Below the pieces are notes generated by a model. It was not told where the DNA came from. It searched no databases and saw only the letters and a list, made by a program, of their open reading frames with translations. From JAQUBU01 sp036677685 (lineage in GTDB: Bacteria > Bacillota > Syntrophomonadia > Syntrophomonadales > Syntrophomonadaceae): a stretch of DNA of 64,000 nucleotides. The first letter of the stretch is position 1. Each line of letters starts with the position of its first letter. Below are positions 58,832-64,000 of this stretch, in pieces. The translations under genes were made by a program, and so were the position numbers. The stretch lies in assembly GCA_036677685.1 (NCBI GenBank), contig JAVBWA010000016.1, positions 62,001 through 126,000 on the forward strand. Direction: 5' to 3'.

Positions 58832-59632
58832 TTAAAGCAAATTCTCCATCCCATAAACCAGTTCTTTTCGATCTAGCATCTTTTTAACTACCATCACCAC
58901 TCCCGGCATGAAACCGACCCGGTCGAATGAGTCGTGGCGTATTTTAAGTCCTTGTCCCACTCCGCCAAAAATAACCTCCTGGTGAGCTATCAAACCCGGC
59001 AGCCGAACACTATGTATTCTGACCTGCTCGACATCGCCGCCCCGTGCTCCGGCTACCTTCTCGAATTCCCGGATATTGCGCGGTGGCCGCAAACCTCGAT
59101 TTTGGTTGATCATTTCGGCGGTTTTAATGGCCGTGCCTGAAGGGGCATCCATTTTTTGATCATGATGGAGTTCAATTATCTCAACATCCGGGAAATACAA
59201 TGCAGCTTCGCGGGCAAATTTCATCATCAAAACCGCTCCTATGGCAAAGTTAGGTATTACCGCAACCCCCACCTGGTTTTCCTCAGCCATTTTCGCCAAT
59301 TGTTTGAGCTCTATCTCATTTAGCCCGGTTGTACCTACAACGCTTGTAACCCCTCTGCGTAAAGCAGCCTTGGTATTGTTGAAAACTGCCTGGGGATTAG
59401 TGAAATCAACCATGACATCCGGTTTTAGTTTATCGATAGCGGTTTCGAGTTCATTTTCCACTAAAATGCTGCAATCTTTTAGACCGGTAAGTTCGGAGAC
59501 CGATTCTCCCTGAGCTTTGATATCCACTGCCCCAACCAGTTCTAAATCAATATCACCGGCGATGGCTTTGATGGTTTCCCGGCCCATTTTACCCAGGGCT
59601 CCACTCACTATAACTCTGCACTTCAATGACAT
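58832..59632 (-). CDS. dapB: 4-hydroxy-tetrahydrodipicolinate reductase
   Basis: DapB reduces the DapA product to tetrahydrodipicolinate using NAD(P)H. The 266-residue protein has an N-terminal Rossmann motif (VSGALGKMGRETIKAI), the catalytic IELHHDQKMDAPSGTA block (His-His and Lys) and the VRIHSVRLPGLIAHQEVIFG segment. AGGAGG precedes the ATG. With dapA, dapL and dapF in this window it completes the route to meso-diaminopimelate. Confidence 0.95.
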   Translation of the reverse strand: MSLKCRVIVSGALGKMGRETIKAIAGDIDLELVGAVDIKAQGESVSELTGLKDCSILVENELETAIDKLKPDVMVDFTNPQAVFNNTKAALRRGVTSVVGTTGLNEIELKQLAKMAEENQVGVAVIPNFAIGAVLMMKFAREAALYFPDVEIIELHHDQKMDAPSGTAIKTAEMINQNRGLRPPRNIREFEKVAGARGGDVEQVRIHSVRLPGLIAHQEVIFGGVGQGLKIRHDSFDRVGFMPGVVMVVKKMLDRKELVYGMENLL

Positions 59633-59800
59633 TTAATTACCTCCTGCTTCTTCTTAGCCATAAGTTTTATACATTTTACTGCAATAGTCAATATTTGCTA
59701 TTAAATTACAATCCTTATCGTGAACTTGTTCAATTTTGTCCATGCCAAGCAGGTTCAAGTATATTTTGCTCCTCACTCCTTACCCCTAACGCCTCACAGG

Positions 59801-60226
59801 TCAAAACATATTATACAAACGGGCCTGTTCTACGACATATTTACTAATTTCCTGAATCATCCTCCGTTCATAAAAAGTGCTGGAATCCGGATATTTTATG
59901 CCTTTGTTAATTGTTTGCATGAATCTCTTAATGAGCTTTATTTCAGAGCGAATTTTATCGATAAGCTCTTCACCATCATGATGGGCATAAAGCTTCTGCA
60001 AATCTTCAAGCATTGTTGTTTCTTTATTACCGATTGCCAAAACCGCAGCATGCTCCAATAACTCATGTTTATCCAAATCATAGCCTAAAAATTTATATAT
60101 TAAAGAAAGCCTAGCTTTGCCTTTTCTGGTTAACAGTATTTCGCCGCTTAGCTCTTTTTTACATGTTTCCAGTACTGAAACCTGTTTAAGCAAATCCTTA
60201 TAGAGAGTTTTGATCGTCTCTGCCAT
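59801..60226 (-). CDS. Hypothetical protein
   Basis: I do not recognise this protein of about 141 residues. It begins MAETIKTLYKDLLKQVSVLE at the ATG at 60226, with GGGGGTGA upstream; the longer frame to 60286 is only the translated repeat element J. It is highly charged and helical, with a possible coiled coil at 5-40 and no membrane span. It is transcribed alone, away from rqcH. The gap of 168 bases to dapB carries a GTGAGG-like repeat tract. Confidence 0.68.
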   Translation of the reverse strand: MAETIKTLYKDLLKQVSVLETCKKELSGEILLTRKGKARLSLIYKFLGYDLDKHELLEHAAVLAIGNKETTMLEDLQKLYAHHDGEELIDKIRSEIKLIKRFMQTINKGIKYPDSSTFYERRMIQEISKYVVEQARLYNMF

Positions 60227-60249
60227 TGTGGAATCACCCCCCAATCCTT

Positions 60250-60385
60250 CTAAGCATCGGAAGAAACCTCGGAGCAGTTTCAACACACCGCCGCAATGAG
60301 GCGGGGAACATATTTATAACCTTTCCTTTCGCTTCACTCAGTTACAAAACGTAATGAAAAGGTTTTTTTCAGACTTCGCCTCATT
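60250..60385 (+). repeat. Family 1 intergenic repeat, copy J (alternative 3' half)
   Basis: Starts TAAGCATCGGAAGAAACCTC, has AATGAGGCGGGGAACATATT and the second half found otherwise only in copy B (CCTTTCGCTTCAC, AAAACGTAATGAAAA, TCAGACTTCGCCTCATT). The closing stem AATGAGGCG/CGCCTCATT is perfect and differs at one pair from copies with AACGAGGCG/CGCCTCGTT. Confidence 0.85.
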
Positions 60386-60437
60386 TATATAGTTTTAATT
60401 CGATTTGTATATATATATTCCTTTTAATTACTCATGC

Positions 60438-60570
60438 TTTAAGCATCAGAAGAAACTGCGGAGCAGTTTCAACACACCGCCGCAACGAGGTAGGGGCTCA
60501 AAGCCCGCCGCTTGTTTGTTAAAATGAATCCAGCAACGTAAGTGCAGGGGATAATATTTTCGCCTCGTTA
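60438..60570 (+). repeat. Family 1 intergenic repeat, copy K
   Basis: TTTAAGCATCAGAAGAAACT, the 8-bp hairpin GAAACTGC-GGA-GCAGTTTC, AACACACCGCCGCAACGAGG, AAAGCCCGCCGCTTGTTTGT, a degenerate third hairpin and a final CGCCTCGTTA. It ends six bases before the rqcH promoter. With J it accounts for the 300-base gap. Confidence 0.88.
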
Positions 60571-60575
60571 TTAAT

Positions 60576-60604
60576 TTGTCATAGCTGTGGGACCGTGCTA
60601 TACT
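60576..60604 (+). promoter_or_regulatory. Sigma-A promoter of rqcH
   Basis: TTGTCA (60576-60581) and TATACT (60599-60604) are separated by exactly 17 bases. The start codon of rqcH is 25 bases past the -10. It is the only plus-strand promoter I can support. Confidence 0.75.
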
Positions 60605-60628
60605 TTGGCTGTCAAAGGAGGAGTCATT

Positions 60629-62407
60629 ATGCCTTTTGATGGTTTGACCATCAGAGCTTTATGTTGTGAATTAAACCAGCTGTTGCTGGATGCTCGTATC
60701 GATAAGATATATCAACCGGAAAAAGATGAATTATCTCTTTCGATAAGACAGTTTAGGCTGGGCAGCCTGCGCCTCCTTGTTTCGTCCAACGCGCGCTGGG
60801 CCCGCATGCACATCGACAACCGGAAAAAGATCAATCCCGCCAGACCTCCCGGTTTTTGCATGCTGCTGCGAAAATACCTGGAAGGCGGCAAAATCAAGGA
60901 AGTTAAGCAGGTTGATTTTGAACGGATAGTTCAAATTAGAATTGAGGCTTTGGATGATTTCCGTGAATGGAAAGATAAGCTCTTAATATGTGAGTTTATG
61001 GGGCGGCATTCCAATATTATTCTGGTCAACCCGGAAAGCAATATCATTATCGATGCGATAAAACGCTATGGGAGTGACCTTAGTTCTTACCGCGAAGTTT
61101 TACCGGGCAAGGAGTATAAAATACCCCCTAAGCAAGATAAGCTTAATCCATTGGAAGCCGGTTACGAGGAGTTCGCTGAAAATATGTGGAAACAGGCTGA
61201 ACAGAGCAATATGGCATCAGCCCTTTTTCAGGTGTTTTCCGGAATCAGCCCTTTTTCGGCCCGGGAAATATGCGTGGCCAATGGTCTTGATCCCGACCTG
61301 GCAGTTGGGCAGTGCGGGGAAAATGAATTGAGCCGGATATACACTGCGCTAAAAAAGCTATTGCATGAAATTGATAATGGTCAAGTAAAACCATTCGTAT
61401 TATATGAGCGTAATATGCCTCTGGATTACGCAGCTTATGAGATTTCCAGGGCCTTCCCATCCGGCAGGCTCCACCCTTGCAATAGTATGAACGAGGCCTG
61501 CGACCTTTTTTATAATGATAAGCTGGAAAAAGTCCGGCTGGATTCGATGAAAATCAATTTTTCCAAAAACGTGAAGGTGATTTTGGATAAAGCCTACAAA
61601 AAAAGATTTCACCAGGAGGGTGATCTGGGTAAAGCACAGGAAAATTTAAAATACCAGCTTTGGGGGGAATTACTTACGGTTTATGGGCATCAGTTGAGCA
61701 AAGGCCAGAACCGGGCTATCGTAGATAATTTTTATACCGGTGAATCCATGGAGATTGCCCTCGACCCGCGCTATACTCCAATGCAGAACGCGCAAAAATA
61801 CTACAAATTATATAATAAGAGCAAAAAGGCTCTTCATCATCTGGAAAGTCTGATGGCCAAAAATCAGGCAGAAATTGATTACCTGGAATCGGTTATGGTA
61901 CTGGTAAAACAGGCTGAAAGCCCTGGTGAAGTCCATGAAATAATGGATGAATTGGAAAAAGAAGGCTACCAGAAGGAACGGCGTACCCGCCCCCCCGCCG
62001 AAAAAAGCCAGCCCCGTCAGTTTATTTCCTCGGATGGACTGCTAATTCTGGTGGGCAGGAATAACCGGCAGAATGATCTGCTGACCTTAAAGCAAGCCGA
62101 CAAGCAGGACTTATGGATGCATGCCCGGCAAATTCCCGGCACCCATGTAATAATCAAAATACCGAAGGAAATCAAGTCTATCGATGATGTTCCTGATGCC
62201 ACTTTGGAAGAAGCCGCTGGGTTGGCGGCCTACTTCAGCAAAGCCGGTCAATCTGAAAAAGTCCCCATTGATTATACTTTCCGTTCCAATGTCCGCAAAC
62301 CGGGAGGAGCCAAACCAGGCATGGTTATCTACGATAGCTACTGGACCGTAATGGCCAACCCGCTTGCGGAACGGATCAAGCAATTATTAGCCGGGCAGGA
62401 GGCTTAG
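60629..62407 (+). CDS. rqcH: Ribosome quality-control protein RqcH (NFACT, FbpA/YloA)
   Basis: RqcH binds stalled 50S-peptidyl-tRNA complexes and directs alanine-tail addition that marks the nascent chain for decay. It shows the N-terminal NFACT-N domain (MPFDGLTIRALCCELNQLLL), helix-hairpin-helix and coiled-coil regions (about 240-440) and the C-terminal NFACT-R domain (DLWMHARQIPGTHVIIK, then RKPGGAKPGMVIY). The frame is open from 60587, but AAAGGAGG seven bases before the ATG at 60629 sets the start; length is 592 residues. It is the only plus-strand gene in the window and has its own promoter. Confidence 0.95.
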   Translation: MPFDGLTIRALCCELNQLLLDARIDKIYQPEKDELSLSIRQFRLGSLRLLVSSNARWARMHIDNRKKINPARPPGFCMLLRKYLEGGKIKEVKQVDFERIVQIRIEALDDFREWKDKLLICEFMGRHSNIILVNPESNIIIDAIKRYGSDLSSYREVLPGKEYKIPPKQDKLNPLEAGYEEFAENMWKQAEQSNMASALFQVFSGISPFSAREICVANGLDPDLAVGQCGENELSRIYTALKKLLHEIDNGQVKPFVLYERNMPLDYAAYEISRAFPSGRLHPCNSMNEACDLFYNDKLEKVRLDSMKINFSKNVKVILDKAYKKRFHQEGDLGKAQENLKYQLWGELLTVYGHQLSKGQNRAIVDNFYTGESMEIALDPRYTPMQNAQKYYKLYNKSKKALHHLESLMAKNQAEIDYLESVMVLVKQAESPGEVHEIMDELEKEGYQKERRTRPPAEKSQPRQFISSDGLLILVGRNNRQNDLLTLKQADKQDLWMHARQIPGTHVIIKIPKEIKSIDDVPDATLEEAAGLAAYFSKAGQSEKVPIDYTFRSNVRKPGGAKPGMVIYDSYWTVMANPLAERIKQLLAGQEA

Positions 62408-62616
62408 CTTAGTATTATCGTGATTTATATATGAGGTCGATCAATAAATCCATACCGTGATATTACGGAAAAGCCCGGACTTTTGGTTGAGGATACTTGC
62501 ATAAATCTTCTTCAAGTTGACTCATCTTTACTGAATATTTACGCCATCTATCCTCGCCTTTATCTCTTTTCCTCCACATAACGGTATGTCTTTACCGAAT
62601 ATGTTCAACAAAGGTA

Positions 62617-62910
62617 TTAGCTTACCTCAACGGAGCCATCGGGGTGTTTGGTAACTTTGTTGCCTTCTTCGAGGATATACACTTTATGGTTTTTGGTATC
62701 TATGGCCACATCGCGATTAATCAGAGTTGCCACTTCTTCTTTGGTTACCAGGGTGCGAATCTGCACCCCGTTATCATAGAGCTGCAGGGAAAGCTTGCCG
62801 TTTTCGCGTTCGACCACGCGCTGCTGGTGCTTCTCGTATGGTTTCATGAAAACATATTCGTAGCCGCCTTCCGCAAATTGCAATTCCTGCCCGTTTAAAA
62901 ATACCTTCAA
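62617..62910 (-). CDS. Hypothetical protein
   Basis: I do not recognise this 97-residue protein. It begins MKVFLNGQELQFAEGGYEYV and is a mix of short beta strands with two charged helices, without Cys, membrane span or signal peptide. Repeated Lys/Asp/Gly turns (NGVQIRTL, TKNHKVYI, HPDGSVEV) suggest a small all-beta domain. It lies downstream of pyrE in the same direction. The gap to rqcH (62408-62616) holds only weak inverted repeats such as CCGT/ACGG. Confidence 0.65.
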   Translation of the reverse strand: MKVFLNGQELQFAEGGYEYVFMKPYEKHQQRVVERENGKLSLQLYDNGVQIRTLVTKEEVATLINRDVAIDTKNHKVYILEEGNKVTKHPDGSVEVS

Positions 62911-62962
62911 ATGACTCTTACCTCCAAGCCTAGACTATATCCCAACTGAGTTTTGAATGAGA

Positions 62963-62979
62963 GAAATGCAGCGCATTTC
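62963..62979 (-). terminator. Small hairpin downstream of pyrE
   Basis: GAAATGC and GCATTTC (7 bp, 3-base loop) are followed on the minus strand by UCUCUCAUUC. It could end the pyrF-pyrE message, but the U tract is weak. Confidence 0.4.
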
Positions 62980-63025
62980 CAGATCAATTTAAAATTAAAA
63001 ATTCATAATTCAAAATTCCAGAGTG

Positions 63026-63598
63026 CTAGCTGCGGCTGCCAGGTTTGATGGCCGGAATCTTGTTTTCCTTGCAGAGGGGGCATTCATCGGCCTCCCACGC
63101 TTGAATATCCATGACCAAGACTGCTTCCTGTTTTACCCCAAAATCCACTTTGCCGCCGCTGCGGTCCACCAGCACAGCCACTCCGGCTACCTGACCGCCC
63201 TGTTCTTTAACTATATCGATTACCTCCATAACGGAGCCGCCCGTAGTAACCACATCCTCAACCACCAGTACACGCTGGCCGGGTTTGATCTCAAATCCTC
63301 GCCGCAGCAGCATTTTGCCATCCTGACGCTCGGTAAATATAGCCGGCACTTTTAACTGGCGGCCAACTTCGTAGGCTACAATTATGCCTCCCATTGCCGG
63401 GCCGACTACCAGTTCAATATTATCATCCTTAAATTTGGCGGCCAGGTCTGCGGCCAGTTGCTCCGTATAATGCGGGTACTGCAGAACCTGAGCGCACTGC
63501 ATATATTGATTGCTATGCTTTCCGGATGTTAGTTTGAAATGCCCTTCCAGAAGCGCCTGGGCATCAGTGAATATTTTAGTTGCAGCTGTTTTATCCAT
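63026..63598 (-). CDS. pyrE: Orotate phosphoribosyltransferase
   Basis: PyrE joins orotate to phosphoribosyl pyrophosphate in pyrimidine synthesis. The 190-residue protein has the type I PRPP-binding motif LVVEDVVTTGGS (about 113-124) and the family N-terminus (TDAQALLEGHFKLTSGKHS). It ends with CPLCKE, a short Cys pair seen in some members of this group. It follows pyrF by two bases, and the order pyrF-pyrE matches the usual Firmicute pyrimidine operon. Confidence 0.95.
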   Translation of the reverse strand: MDKTAATKIFTDAQALLEGHFKLTSGKHSNQYMQCAQVLQYPHYTEQLAADLAAKFKDDNIELVVGPAMGGIIVAYEVGRQLKVPAIFTERQDGKMLLRRGFEIKPGQRVLVVEDVVTTGGSVMEVIDIVKEQGGQVAGVAVLVDRSGGKVDFGVKQEAVLVMDIQAWEADECPLCKENKIPAIKPGSRS

Positions 63599-63600
63599 TT

Positions 63601-64000
63601 TTATACCTCCTCCAATTCGGCAATTATCTTTTTGGCGGCTTCAACCGGACTGTCGGCCTTAATGATCGGTCTTCCGATCACCATGTAATCGGCTCCCATT
63701 TCCAGGGCCTGCCGGGGTGTGGTAATTCGTTTCTGGTCGTTCTTTTCCGACCAGGCAGGACGGATGCCGGGAGTTACAATTATAAAGCCGGGGCCGCAAA
63801 CACTGCGGATATAGGAAATTTCCTGCGGAGAGCAGACGACGCCGGAAATCCCGGATTGCCTGGCCATTACCGCCCATCTTACCACCAGTTCCCTGATTTC
63901 CATACCGGATACCAGCATCTCTTCTTCAAGCTCCCGCTGCGATATGCTGGTCAACACTGTTACTGCCAGGGTTAAAGGCGCTTCAGCCCCTATTTTGACA
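63601..64000 (-). CDS. pyrF: Orotidine 5'-phosphate decarboxylase, N-terminal part outside the window
   Basis: PyrF decarboxylates OMP to UMP. Only the C-terminal 133 residues are in the window; the frame continues past the right edge (upstream sequence VKIGAEAPLTLAVTVLTS joins the visible part). It shows the conserved IVTPGIRPAW and TTPRQALEMGADYMVIGRPI blocks, which hold the phosphate-binding loops. The catalytic Lys-Asp motif would be outside the window. It directly precedes pyrE. Confidence 0.94.
   Translation of the reverse strand, partial: VKIGAEAPLTLAVTVLTSISQRELEEEMLVSGMEIRELVVRWAVMARQSGISGVVCSPQEISYIRSVCGPGFIIVTPGIRPAWSEKNDQKRITTPRQALEMGADYMVIGRPIIKADSPVEAAKKIIAELEEV

Noticed and set aside
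1..64000. tRNA or rRNA genes
   Set aside because: No stretch showed a cloverleaf with TTC-arm-like sequence or rRNA-like content; intergenic regions are accounted for by repeats and short control sites.

Overview
The window looks like a chromosomal segment of a low-GC, endospore-lineage Firmicute, and the gene content fits Syntrophomonadaceae (Syntrophomonas-like). This is inferred from several sets of genes: spoVS, dpaA/dpaB, a SpoIIIE-type FtsK, tepA-ylzJ and remA; the Bacillus/Clostridia-like order cinA-recA-rny-ymdB-spoVS and yicC-remA-gmk-rpoZ-coaBC-priA-def; an LL-diaminopimelate aminotransferase; and a class III polyhydroxyalkanoate (PHA) synthase cluster. No database search was possible. 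Every convincing gene except rqcH lies on the minus strand, so the window reads right to left. No rRNA, tRNA, CRISPR array or intact insertion sequence was seen.

Layout from right to left along transcription. At 63-64 kb are pyrF (cut by the window edge) and pyrE. rqcH at 60.6-62.4 kb is the only plus-strand gene. From 59.6 to 52.8 kb runs the lysine/dipicolinate block dapB - zinc-ribbon protein - dpaA - dpaB - asd - dapA - RNase J. In Bacillus the RNase J gene is followed directly by tepA. Here about 15 kb of metal and accessory genes intervene (52.8-37.5 kb): fur, feoB-feoA, znuA-znuC-znuB-zur, a truncated larB, larC, a ferredoxin-type aldo/keto reductase (AKR) with remnants of relatives around it, and a tetR-MFP-RND efflux cassette. 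The conserved order then resumes (37.5-19.6 kb): tepA, ylzJ, uppP, ftsK/spoIIIE, an HTH-PfkB regulator, rodZ-like, rimO, pgsA, an FtsH-like protease, cinA, thpR, recA, rny, ymdB, spoVS. From 19.3 to 12.4 kb are a dipeptidase, a PHP phosphoesterase, a LysM-NlpC/P60 hydrolase, two poorly known genes and the PHA cluster (phasin-like, phaE-like, phaJ-like, phaC). From 12.2 to 0 kb are a Ca2+ P-type ATPase, dapF, dapL, yicC, remA, gmk, rpoZ, coaBC, metK, priA and the start of def.

Working together: Asd, DapA, DapB, DapL and DapF give a complete aminotransferase route from aspartyl phosphate to meso-diaminopimelate, and DpaAB diverts the DapA product to dipicolinate for spores. No aspartokinase is in the window. 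The PHA genes could supply monomer (PhaJ), polymerise it (PhaC/PhaE) and coat granules (phasin). Two metal-uptake operons carry their own regulators: Fur boxes lie in front of feoB and fur, and a 34-bp perfect palindrome overlaps the -35 of znuA and is the best candidate Zur operator. recA has a LexA box at its start site.

The most unusual content lies between genes. One dispersed, structured intergenic repeat family (about 130 bp) has eleven whole or partial copies. A second family of nested palindromes (about 160-170 bp) has three copies whose terminal inverted repeats differ in sequence but stay paired. There is also a nearly perfect 31-bp-stem palindrome. None of these encodes a recognisable protein.
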